A DNA stretch of 33,800 nt from Bacteroidaceae bacterium. GTDB lineage: Bacteria; Bacteroidota; Bacteroidia; Bacteroidales; Bacteroidaceae. Both the position numbers and the translations under genes were made by a program. Of this stretch, positions 10,015 to 16,923 are shown piece after piece (the first letter of the stretch is position 1; each line of letters opens with the position of its first letter). The stretch is taken from NCBI GenBank assembly GCA_017517605.1, contig JAFWYQ010000062.1, forward strand, positions 1 through 33,800, read 5' to 3'. The notes under the pieces are model-generated. The model saw only the letters and a program-made list of their open reading frames with translations. It had not been told where the DNA came from and made no database searches.

Positions 10015-10839
10015 TTATCTATCATTCAATTGGAAATCCTTACGGCGCAACACGAAACTGTTACTAAGATATTTTGCACGCACAATGGGATTCTCTGCCA
10101 ACTCCTCCGGTGAACCTTGGAATAGGATTTTTCCTTCGAATAGCATATAGGCACGGTCAGTGATACTGAGCGTCTCACCCACATTGTGGTCGGTAATCAG
10201 AATACCGATATTCTTATCCTTCAGTTTCCACACAATATGTTGAATATCCTCCACGGCAATAGGGTCTACACCCGCAAAGGGTTCGTCCAACATGATGAAT
10301 TTGGGATTGATGGCCAAGCAACGGGCTATTTCCGTGCGACGACGTTCACCACCCGAGAGTTGGTCTCCCAAGTTCTTGCGTACCTTCTGCAAACGGAATT
10401 CAGCTATAAGGCTTTCCAATTTCTCCTTCTGATATTCTTTCGTCGTGGGGGTCATCTCCAACACCGAAGCAATATTATCCTCCACACTCATCTTACGGAA
10501 TACCGATGCCTCCTGTGCCAGATAGGCAATGCCATTCTGTGCACGCTTATACACGGGGAATTTGGTTATCTCCAAATCGTTCAAATAAATGTGGCCTTCG
10601 TTGGGCACAACCAAACCCGTAGTCATATAGAACGAAGTAGTCTTGCCGGCACCATTAGGCCCCAACAAACCCACAATCTCTCCTTGCTTCACATTGAACG
10701 AAGCCTGATTCACTACGGTACGTTTGCCGTATCGCTTCACCAACCCCTCTGAACGCAACACCATCTGTTCTTCTGACCAGGTGGGATGTTCTTGAGAAAC
10801 GGTGTTCATATTTTCCTCTGCACTGTTCATTTCAGTCAT
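10015..10839 (-). CDS. lptB: LptB-like LPS export ABC transporter ATP-binding protein
   Basis: Probable cytoplasmic ATPase of the LptBFGC machine that extracts LPS from the inner membrane. Walker A is GLLGPNGAGKTTSFYMTTGL, signature LSGGERRRTEIAR, Walker B FIMLDEPFAGVDPIAVEDI and H-loop LITDHNVGETL; the ASVFRKMSVEDNI stretch is also LptB-like. The frame opens with TTG at 10860, but that codon overlaps a TACTTTTG -7 box (10858-10865), so an internal ATG is needed. Candidates are 10839 (chosen as the first), 10809 (preceded by AGAGGAAA, a good ribosome site) and 10764 (closest to the E. coli N-terminus). With 10839 the protein is 274 aa and has an acidic N-terminal extension. Confidence 0.9.
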   Translation of the reverse strand: MTEMNSAEENMNTVSQEHPTWSEEQMVLRSEGLVKRYGKRTVVNQASFNVKQGEIVGLLGPNGAGKTTSFYMTTGLVVPNEGHIYLNDLEITKFPVYKRAQNGIAYLAQEASVFRKMSVEDNIASVLEMTPTTKEYQKEKLESLIAEFRLQKVRKNLGDQLSGGERRRTEIARCLAINPKFIMLDEPFAGVDPIAVEDIQHIVWKLKDKNIGILITDHNVGETLSITDRAYMLFEGKILFQGSPEELAENPIVRAKYLSNSFVLRRKDFQLNDR

Positions 10840-10857
10840 ATCTTCATATTTCGGGGA

Positions 10858-10865
10858 CAAAAGTA
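10858..10865 (-). promoter_or_regulatory. Putative -7 element of lptB
   Basis: TACTTTTG on the minus strand. No clear TTTG is present 19-21 nt upstream. It overlaps the TTG that opens the longest reading frame, which argues against that start. Confidence 0.45.
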
Positions 10866-10942
10866 CTAAAAAAACTCATTAAAAAAGGTTATTAAAGGAA
10901 TAAACTATTTAAAGAGCGTATCATTTATCCGCCGAAAAGAGT

Positions 10943-10950
10943 TACCTTTG
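10943..10950 (+). promoter_or_regulatory. Putative -7 element of the mlaEF-like operon
   Basis: TACCTTTG, 22 nt before the ATG at 10973, which is preceded by AAGGAT. The upstream TTTG element is not evident. It is divergent from the lptB promoter about 80 bp away. Confidence 0.5.
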
Positions 10951-10972
10951 CACAAATTAACGAACTAAGGAT

Positions 10973-11722
10973 ATGTTTTTATTCAAACCACTCCACACTT
11001 TGGGGAAATATCTGTCGCTGATGGGCAAAGTGTTTGCACGTCCTGAACGCATGAGAAGTTTCTTCAAGCAATACATCAAAGAGATGTCACAACTGGGTGT
11101 CGATTCCATCGGCATCGTGCTTTTGATATCATTCTTTATCGGTGCCGTCATCTGCATCCAGATCAAGTTGAACATCGAAGCCTCATGGATGCCCCGCTTC
11201 GTCACGGGTTACACCACCCGCGAAATCATGTTGTTGGAGTTTTCGTCGGCCATCATGTGTCTGATACTTGCAGGTAAGGTGGGCAGTAACATTGCGTCAG
11301 AACTTGGTACTATGCGGGTAACCCAACAGATTGACGCTCTTGAAATCATGGGAGTGAACTCTGCCAACTTCCTTATTTTCCCAAAAATTGCAGGATTGGT
11401 CACTATGATACCCTTTCTGGTGACATTCAGTATCGGAGCCGGCATCATTGGCGCATACGCCACAGGATGGTTTGCCCACATAATCAACCCTGTAAACCTG
11501 ACCTACGGTTTGCAATACGAGTTTATCGAATGGTTCGTCTGGTACGGCATCATCAAGAGTTTCTTCTTTGCTTTCATCATCGCCAGCGTCTCCTCATTCT
11601 ATGGCTACACGGTCGAAGGCGGCTCCATCGAAGTGGGCAAGGCCAGCACCAATGCCGTGGTACATAGTAGCATTCTGATTCTTTTCTCCGACCTAATCCT
11701 TACACACCTGCTTTCGAAATGA
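10973..11722 (+). CDS. mlaE: MlaE-family ABC transporter permease
   Basis: Inner-membrane permease of the MlaE/YrbE family (249 aa, normal length), which moves phospholipids or other lipids between inner and outer membrane. Hydrophobic segments fall around residues 45-65, 90-115, 140-170 and 195-245. The family core EFSSAIMCLILAGKVGSNIA and the following EIMGVNSANF stretch is clear. Its stop overlaps the start of the ATPase gene (ATGA at 11719-11722), showing translational coupling. No MlaD-type (MCE) substrate-binding gene follows; in Bacteroidetes it may be elsewhere. Assignment to lipid trafficking is by family; the exact substrate and direction are inferred. Confidence 0.9.
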   Translation: MFLFKPLHTLGKYLSLMGKVFARPERMRSFFKQYIKEMSQLGVDSIGIVLLISFFIGAVICIQIKLNIEASWMPRFVTGYTTREIMLLEFSSAIMCLILAGKVGSNIASELGTMRVTQQIDALEIMGVNSANFLIFPKIAGLVTMIPFLVTFSIGAGIIGAYATGWFAHIINPVNLTYGLQYEFIEWFVWYGIIKSFFFAFIIASVSSFYGYTVEGGSIEVGKASTNAVVHSSILILFSDLILTHLLSK

Positions 11723-12489
11723 TACAGATAACTAACCTCTGCAAGTCTTTTGAAGACAAACAAGTACTGACAGACATCAGTTCTGTCTTTGAAAATGGAA
11801 AAACGAACCTTATCATTGGACAAAGCGGTAGCGGAAAAACGGTGTTGATGAAGTGCATCGTGGGTCTGTTGACTCCCGAAACGGGCAGCATCCTTTACGA
11901 CGGACGCGACTTTGTAAGCATGAAGAAGAAGGAGAAGAAGTTCCTCCGTCGCGAAATGGGTATGATTTTTCAAAGTGCGGCTCTTTTCGATTCGATGAGC
12001 GTGCTGGAGAATGTCATGTTTCCGCTCGACATGTTCTCCAACGACACCTACCGCGACCGAGTGCGCCGCGCCCAGTTCTGCCTCGACCGGGTAAACTTGA
12101 TTGAAGCACAAGAGAAGTATCCCGACGAAATCAGTGGCGGTATGCAGAAGCGTGTAGCCATTGCACGTGCCATCGCCCTCAACCCCAAGTACCTCTTCTG
12201 CGACGAGCCGAACAGCGGACTTGACCCCAAAACCTCACTCGTTATCGATGCCCTTATCCACGATATCACCGAAGAGTATAACATGACAACCATCATCAAC
12301 ACCCACGACATGAACTCCGTAATGGGTATCGGTGACAAAATTTCCTTCATCTTCGAAGGACACAAGGAGTGGGAAGGTACAAAGAACGATGTATTTACAT
12401 CAACCAACAAACGACTCAACGAATTCATCTTTGCCAGCGACTTGCTCCGCAAAGTAAAGGATGTGGAAGTTGGGAATATTGAAGGATAA
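11719..12489 (+). CDS. mlaF: MlaF-like ABC transporter ATP-binding protein
   Basis: ATPase partner of the upstream MlaE-like permease (256 aa). Walker A is IIGQSGSGKTVLMKCIVGLL, signature ISGGMQKRVAIARAIA, Walker B YLFCDEPNSGLDPKTS and H-loop INTHDMNSV. The NSGLDP sequence after Walker B is characteristic of the MlaF group. The gene overlaps mlaE by 4 bp, so the two proteins are probably made in equal amounts. Its stop is 20 bp from the stop of a convergent lipoprotein gene, with no strong terminator between. Confidence 0.92.
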   Translation: MIQITNLCKSFEDKQVLTDISSVFENGKTNLIIGQSGSGKTVLMKCIVGLLTPETGSILYDGRDFVSMKKKEKKFLRREMGMIFQSAALFDSMSVLENVMFPLDMFSNDTYRDRVRRAQFCLDRVNLIEAQEKYPDEISGGMQKRVAIARAIALNPKYLFCDEPNSGLDPKTSLVIDALIHDITEEYNMTTIINTHDMNSVMGIGDKISFIFEGHKEWEGTKNDVFTSTNKRLNEFIFASDLLRKVKDVEVGNIEG

Positions 12490-12508
12490 AGGAGGGACGA
12501 TTTAAAAA

Positions 12509-12925
12509 TCATCGCGTTACGAATGGAACTGGCATCGTATATTTCACACGCACAGGCACTCCCTTTTCTTCAGCAGGTTTCCATTTGGGCATCCGTTTTA
12601 TCATACGGACAACTTCCCTATCCAATAAAGGATGTACACTTTGAATGATTGTAGGTTCTACTACTTTTCCTTGCTCATTGATAACAAAGGTTGCAATAAC
12701 ACGCCCTTGTATTCCTCTTTTTAGAGCCTCTGGATTATAATAAATATGCCCCTTGACCCAATCCTTCAAGGCTTCTTTACCACCAGGAAACTCTGGCATC
12801 TTTTCCACTACCTCAAATACTTCTTGAGGAGCATTTGTTTCAACATTACTCAATGATTTCTGCAAGCCACATGCACTCACCATCATAGCCACACATGCCA
12901 AAGCTAAATACCTAAAAGTTTTCAT
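12509..12925 (-). CDS. TonB C-terminal-domain lipoprotein
   Basis: A 138-aa protein made of a lipoprotein signal (ALACVAMMVSAC, acylated Cys near residue 19) and a TonB C-terminal fold. The fold shows the Bacteroidetes signature EKMPEFPGGKEALKDWV, then GIQGRVIATFVINEQGKV, and ends in WKPAEEKGVPVRVKYTMPV. Classical TonB proteins have an N-terminal membrane helix that contacts ExbB/ExbD. Here there is only a lipid anchor and almost no linker, so it may not energise receptors in the usual way. It could be an accessory or decoy TonB domain. A perfect promoter lies just upstream (12953-12983). Confidence 0.88.
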   Translation of the reverse strand: MKTFRYLALACVAMMVSACGLQKSLSNVETNAPQEVFEVVEKMPEFPGGKEALKDWVKGHIYYNPEALKRGIQGRVIATFVINEQGKVVEPTIIQSVHPLLDREVVRMIKRMPKWKPAEEKGVPVRVKYTMPVPFVTR

Positions 12926-12952
12926 GCGAATTATCTTATTGGTTTATGCCGA

Positions 12953-12983
12953 CAAAGATACCACGTCTATTTGAGTCAACAAA
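12953..12983 (-). promoter_or_regulatory. Promoter of the TonB-domain lipoprotein gene
   Basis: On the minus strand, TTTG (12983-12980), a 19-nt spacer, then TATCTTTG (12960-12953): an exact consensus match. The leader is about 20 nt. Confidence 0.72.
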
Positions 12984-13503
12984 AGATTTCTTCTTTTTTT
13001 TATTTCTTCTTTTCTTTCTTCTCTTTCTATATACGCGCGTACATACTTATATAACAAGTACTGGCAATTCCATTCGGGAGTTGCAAGAGCTCTGCGAGCA
13101 TCTGTTTGGGAACTTTGCAAGTCCCAAATGATACTGCAACAAACCCAACTTGTGCTTCTCCATACTCCACTCAATGACTCCCATAATCCGTACATAGACT
13201 TCCATACTCTACACAATTACTGCCTCAGTAGCTACCATGCCGCCAAATCACCTTATTGTGGGCCTATATCAAGAAAAGCAAATAGTTCTCCGGTGTAATG
13301 ACATCCGTCCTTTTGATATTCTCTGTAATGTACGCTGAATCACACAAATAACGTTCTTTATTCAGCAGCAAAAGTACACTTTCTCTATTCCAAATTTATG
13401 GCAATATTTTTGGAATTGAATATCAAAAAGGAGGAAATCGCCAGCTATTATCCAACCTCAACTCACGTTATCATAGCACAAGAAGATTAGTAATGGCAAG
13501 CGG
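12984..13503. other. Intergenic region with polypyrimidine tract and possible gene remnant
   Basis: No complete gene is supported. Positions 12987-13027 are an almost pure pyrimidine tract, followed by TATATACGCGCG (13028-13039). On the minus strand, about 13385-13264, a frame ending in a TAG stop reads ERYLCDSAYITENIKRTDVI and then TPENYLLFLI. Its composition looks protein-like, but it has no ATG and is closed upstream by a TAA, so it may be a decayed 3' gene end. A frame at 13216-12944 (minus) translates the pyrimidine tract into an Arg/Glu/Lys-rich string and runs through the promoter of the next gene; I do not accept it. Confidence 0.4.
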
Positions 13504-13545
13504 TGAAGAATAGCATTCTTATGACTGTAAGAATGCTATTCTTCA
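13504..13545 (-). terminator. Perfect 18-bp hairpin downstream of the HhH gene
   Basis: TGAAGAATAGCATTCTTA (13504-13521) and its exact complement (13528-13545) enclose a 6-nt loop. It begins 15 nt past the stop of the minus-strand gene at 13560. The U tract after it is poor, but the position and strength suggest a terminator or 3' stabiliser. Confidence 0.7.
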
Positions 13546-13559
13546 GGAGATTTAAATCT

Positions 13560-14288
13560 TCAGAACACCACGTAAGGTTCTAACCATTTCAACGTATCAT
13601 TGACAAACTCAGGATAGAGGGATAGTTGAGAGAGCGAACTGAGAGGCCCATGCAAACGGCGATGATTGATGATGACACGGGCTTGCTCGTAGGTCAAATA
13701 AGGATGAGCAGCCATTTCGTCGGCCGTTGCATGATTCAAGTTCAACATCTTACGTGGTGGAGTCTTCACCTCAAACCAATGAAGGATGGTATCGGGCATT
13801 CCGTTGATTTCGAGCAGTTGCTCTACTCTACTATATCCACCCAAATGGCCACGGAACTCTACAATCCGACGTGCCCGCCACGAGCCAATGCCCGGCACAC
13901 GCTTCAACAAAGTAGTGTCAGCCGTATTCAAATCGACCACCGAACCAATTGGAAGTTTCTTTATCCACGCGATGGTGTCCCTTTGAAATCTTTTTTTTAT
14001 CGGATATGAAGACGCTTTTCGCTTAATTGTATCTGCACGATAAACCTTTTTTTCGTTCTTCCAACGGGGCATTGTGTCGCGCAAAGACACTATGATGCTA
14101 TCTACTCCTATAGAACCCTCCTCAGTAGGAGAAACACATGCCTCCTTCCACCACAAGGCACAAAGTCCGACAACCAACAAGCATACCAATACGAGAATTG
14201 CCCGACGGTCGCCTTTAGGGAAGAAGAAGAGTTCCTTGAGCATATTTTTAGGAGTATAGAAGGTTTTATCACCATATTCCCAATTCAT
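13560..14288 (-). CDS. Membrane-anchored helix-hairpin-helix (ComEA-like) protein
   Basis: A 242-aa protein with one N-terminal membrane helix (about residues 29-48, RRAILVLVCLLVVGLCALWW), a basic and Ser/Thr linker, and a C-terminal region of repeated helix-hairpin-helix motifs. The first is VDLNTADTTLLKRVPGIGSW, then VEQLLEINGMPDT, then NLNHATADEMAAHPYLTYEQ. The family binds double-stranded DNA non-specifically. ComEA does so outside the membrane during DNA uptake, and the single helix here is consistent with a periplasm-facing domain. No other competence gene is nearby. Its ATG lies inside the last 20 bp of the NSS transporter gene, so the two are translated from one mRNA. Confidence 0.88.
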   Translation of the reverse strand: MNWEYGDKTFYTPKNMLKELFFFPKGDRRAILVLVCLLVVGLCALWWKEACVSPTEEGSIGVDSIIVSLRDTMPRWKNEKKVYRADTIKRKASSYPIKKRFQRDTIAWIKKLPIGSVVDLNTADTTLLKRVPGIGSWRARRIVEFRGHLGGYSRVEQLLEINGMPDTILHWFEVKTPPRKMLNLNHATADEMAAHPYLTYEQARVIINHRRLHGPLSSLSQLSLYPEFVNDTLKWLEPYVVF

Positions 14289-15636
14289 TCAAGAATATCA
14301 AGCCGATAGCCACGGGAGCAAGGTACTTCATGATGAATATATAGACCTTGAAGAAAGGAACTTTCAGACTTCCTTCATTGGTCAACTCATCCCACACGAT
14401 ACGGCGGTCAAGATACCAACCAGTGAAAATGGAAATCAACATACCACCCAAGGGGAGCATCACTTTCGACGTAAGGGTATCAAGGAAATCAAAGAAGGTA
14501 AGACCAAAAATCTTCATGTCGGCCAACACACCAAACGACAGTGCCGAAAGCACGCCCAACAAGGTACAGAAGATGGTGACGTACCAAGCTGCCTTTTTAC
14601 GCGAAAACTTCCAATCCTCGTGTACAAAAGCTGTCACCACCTCGTGCATGGAGATGGTTGAAGTAAAGGCAGCCAAAGCCAGCAACACATAGAACATCAC
14701 AGAGAAGATGTATGCCAAGAAGGGGACATCGCCAAAAGCCATTTGGAAGACATTGGGCAATGTGATGAAAAGCAACGAAGGCCCCGCATCGGGCGACACC
14801 CCTACACTGAAGGCCGCAGGAAAGATGATAAGTCCGGCCATGATGGCAACCATCGTATCGATTACACCAACGCTTAATGCTGTCTTTGACAAGTTCGTGT
14901 CCTTGCCAAAGTAAGATGCGTAGGTAGAAAGACAGCCCAAACCGAGGCTAAGGGAGAAGAACGCCTGTCCCATAGCTCCAAGAAAGACATCTGCATTGAC
15001 TTTGCTGAAATCAGGTTTCAGCAAAAATGCCAATCCTTTGTCAGCTCCCGGCAACGTCACCGAACAGACAACCAGCACAATGATAAGGATAAAGAGCATG
15101 GGCATCATAATTTTGGCAGATTTCTCGATGCCTTTCTTCACACCCATAAGGATTACCATGTGTGTCATTACCATAAACACCACCATCCACAATACCGAAC
15201 GCCACGGGTTGGCAGAGAAATTGGTAAAGAACTGCGTATATCCTTCAGCATTCATTCCTGCAAAACCATTGGAGATGGCTTGCCATGTATATTCCAACGT
15301 CCAACCGGCCACTACAGAATAATAGCTGAGAATCAAGAATCCAGCCAACACACCCATATATCCAACTCCGCGCCACGGAGTGCCTGGTGCCAGCACATTG
15401 TATGCACCAGCCGTATTGGCACGCGAATGGCGACCGATAGAAAACTCGGCAATCATAATGGGAAGTCCCAACAATACTATACACAATAGATAGATGAGAA
15501 TGAAAGCTGCACCGCCGTGATTACCTGTCTCATACGGAAAGCGCCAAATGTTACCCAACCCTACGGCCGAACCTGCAGCAGCAAGAATCGCACCGATTTT
15601 ACTTCCAAAATTTACTCTGTCTTGATTTGTAGCCAT
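14269..15636 (-). CDS. Sodium-dependent transporter, neurotransmitter:sodium symporter (NSS) family
   Basis: Inner-membrane sodium-coupled amino-acid symporter of 455 aa. The N-terminus carries the family hallmark in helix 1, AVGLGNIWRFPYETGNHGGA, where the helix unwinds to bind Na+ and substrate. About 11-12 hydrophobic segments follow, including LIYLLCIVLLGLPIMIAEFSIGRHS, which holds the conserved helix-2 region. The size resembles bacterial MhsT/TnaT-type proteins, which take hydrophobic or aromatic amino acids. The substrate cannot be read from sequence by eye. The 3' end overlaps the helix-hairpin-helix gene by 20 bp. A TATTTTTG -7 box (15673-15666) precedes it. Confidence 0.94.
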   Translation of the reverse strand: MATNQDRVNFGSKIGAILAAAGSAVGLGNIWRFPYETGNHGGAAFILIYLLCIVLLGLPIMIAEFSIGRHSRANTAGAYNVLAPGTPWRGVGYMGVLAGFLILSYYSVVAGWTLEYTWQAISNGFAGMNAEGYTQFFTNFSANPWRSVLWMVVFMVMTHMVILMGVKKGIEKSAKIMMPMLFILIIVLVVCSVTLPGADKGLAFLLKPDFSKVNADVFLGAMGQAFFSLSLGLGCLSTYASYFGKDTNLSKTALSVGVIDTMVAIMAGLIIFPAAFSVGVSPDAGPSLLFITLPNVFQMAFGDVPFLAYIFSVMFYVLLALAAFTSTISMHEVVTAFVHEDWKFSRKKAAWYVTIFCTLLGVLSALSFGVLADMKIFGLTFFDFLDTLTSKVMLPLGGMLISIFTGWYLDRRIVWDELTNEGSLKVPFFKVYIFIMKYLAPVAIGLIFLNELGIW

Positions 15637-15665
15637 AATTATATTTTATTCTCTCTTCAATGCTG

Positions 15666-15694
15666 CAAAAATACAAAAGTTTTTTCTACTTTTG
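15666..15694. promoter_or_regulatory. Closely spaced divergent -7 elements (NSS gene and VanZ gene)
   Basis: Minus strand TATTTTTG at 15673-15666 faces the NSS gene. Plus strand TACTTTTG at 15687-15694 faces the VanZ-like gene. Neither has a good TTTG at the standard distance. Their -7 boxes are only 13 bp apart, so the two polymerases should exclude each other. Confidence 0.5.
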
Positions 15695-15719
15695 CGGCAA
15701 ATTAGCAACCATTCTTTTT

Positions 15720-16100
15720 ATGAAACATTATTTTGGCAAATATAAGTTCACCTGGCTGATTATTGGCACTATCCTTTACTTATCGTTCTTCACACCCCCA
15801 AAAACAGAGTTGGACGAAATCAGCAACATCGACAAATTGGCCCATATCTGCATGTATGGTGGGCTTTGCAGCATCCTTTGGATTGAATATTTGCGTTGCC
15901 ACAAGACCATCAATCGGATGCGTACCCTCGTAGGGGCCATCCTGTTACCTATTATTTTAAGCGGTGTCATCGAGTTGCTCCAAGAATATGCAACTACCAA
16001 TCGTAGCGGCGACTGGGCAGACATGATTGCCAACAGCATCGGAGTATGTTGTGCGGCCTTGTTGGGATACATTGTTTTCCCAAGATGTATTAAGGATTAA
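15720..16100 (+). CDS. VanZ-family membrane protein
   Basis: A 126-aa protein with about four hydrophobic segments (FTWLIIGTILYLSFF, LAHICMYGGLCSILWIEYL, LVGAILLPIILSGVIELLQE, GVCCAALLGYIVF) and the VanZ-like features DKLAHICMYGGL and ELLQEYATTNRSGDWADMIANSIG. VanZ proteins give low-level teicoplanin resistance in enterococci. The role of chromosomal homologues in Bacteroidetes is unknown, and a cell-envelope role is only inferred. The frame opens at 15660, but a -7 box at 15687-15694 lies inside that extension, so the ATG at 15720 is chosen. Confidence 0.85.
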   Translation: MKHYFGKYKFTWLIIGTILYLSFFTPPKTELDEISNIDKLAHICMYGGLCSILWIEYLRCHKTINRMRTLVGAILLPIILSGVIELLQEYATTNRSGDWADMIANSIGVCCAALLGYIVFPRCIKD

Positions 16101-16164
16101 GGAGTTAGTTCGTGTTTTGCGTCTTTTGAACTTTGAGCCTTGAATTTTGAACTATACTGTTTGG

Positions 16165-16200
16165 TTATGGCTATGGCAAATTAGAGAGCCATCGCTATAA
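16165..16200. terminator. Hairpin between convergent VanZ and CYTH genes
   Basis: TTATGGCTATGGC (16165-16177) and GCCATCGCTATAA (16188-16200) pair at 11 of 13 positions. The hairpin lies between two gene ends, so it could serve either. It lacks a strong U tract. Confidence 0.45.
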
Positions 16201-16214
16201 GCCATCGCTCAAAC

Positions 16215-16691
16215 CTACCTTCCCCACTCCTTGAACGGATGTTCCGTCAGGCATGAGTTGTAGTATCGACGGTCACCCGTCACCTCTTTACCAAGGAAAG
16301 GAGGACGTTCAAAAGTTTCATCCACGGCATCCAATTCCACTTCGGCCATTACCAACCCTTCATTGTCTCCCAAAAACTCGTCTACTTCAAAAATATGTTT
16401 TCCCCACGGAACCAAATAACGCACCTTGTCGATAACACCTCCTTCACAAAGTTGCATCAGTTCGCGGGCTTCGTCCACAGGTATTTCGTGTTCCCATTCA
16501 TAACGGCTGATCCCCCCGTCGGGCGAAGGGCCTTTGATGGTCAGATACCCTTTCCCGCCACGGATACGGACACGCACCGTACGTCCGCTTGTGCGACAGA
16601 TATAGCCCTGCACAATACGACTGGAGGACGAAGCCATCTGTTTGTAGCTATCATCCTCCACCAAAAATTTGCGCTCTATTTCTTGAGACAT
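16215..16691 (-). CDS. CYTH-domain protein (triphosphate tunnel fold)
   Basis: A 158-aa protein of the CYTH/TTM superfamily, whose members hydrolyse tripolyphosphate, thiamine triphosphate or similar compounds and need Mg2+. The defining ExExK motif is at the N-terminus (MSQEIERKFLV: Glu4, Glu6, Lys8). Alternating charged strands follow that line the tunnel: VRVRIRGGKGYLTIKGP, SRYEWEHEIP, HIFEVDEFLGDNEGLVMAEVEL. The single-domain size fits the bacterial inorganic triphosphatase-like group. The actual substrate is unknown. Its start is 1 bp after the stop of the 46-aa membrane protein and it follows prfB, so it is probably the last gene of a prfB operon. Confidence 0.9.
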   Translation of the reverse strand: MSQEIERKFLVEDDSYKQMASSSSRIVQGYICRTSGRTVRVRIRGGKGYLTIKGPSPDGGISRYEWEHEIPVDEARELMQLCEGGVIDKVRYLVPWGKHIFEVDEFLGDNEGLVMAEVELDAVDETFERPPFLGKEVTGDRRYYNSCLTEHPFKEWGR

Positions 16692-16692
16692 A

Positions 16693-16833
16693 TTACATCA
16701 ATGCCGCCCAGCAGATGCCAACCAAGGCCAACACTCCCAAGCCGATGAAAACCCATTTCATAACCTTCTGTGCCTGTTCTTCTTCACGCTTTGCGCGGCG
16801 CTCTTGACGCTGCATTTGTCTGTTCTTTCCCAT
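16693..16833 (-). CDS. Small single-pass membrane protein (46 aa)
   Basis: A short frame from ATG at 16831-16833 to TAA at 16693-16695. Residues 1-26 are strongly basic and charged (MGKNRQMQRQERRAKREEEQ, then AQKVMK), and residues 27-46 form one hydrophobic helix (WVFIGLGVLALVGICWAALM). The positive-inside rule predicts a cytoplasmic N-terminus. It is packed between prfB (90 bp upstream) and the CYTH gene (1 bp downstream), all on the minus strand. The basic amphipathic start plus helix and the tight gene packing argue for a real gene. The function is unknown. Confidence 0.75.
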   Translation of the reverse strand: MGKNRQMQRQERRAKREEEQAQKVMKWVFIGLGVLALVGICWAALM

Positions 16834-16923
16834 GATTATTTTGATTTATGATTGATGTTTTTCTCTAAATTTTAGAAATTCCAGATTGTCTATATGCTCT
16901 AGATTATCTAGATTGTCTAGAAC

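Noticed and set aside
11605-12111. 168-aa minus-strand open frame
   Set aside because: Antisense shadow of the mlaE/mlaF junction.
12944-13216. 90-aa minus-strand open frame
   Set aside because: It translates a low-complexity pyrimidine tract and runs through the promoter of the TonB-domain gene; no start context or conserved pattern is seen.
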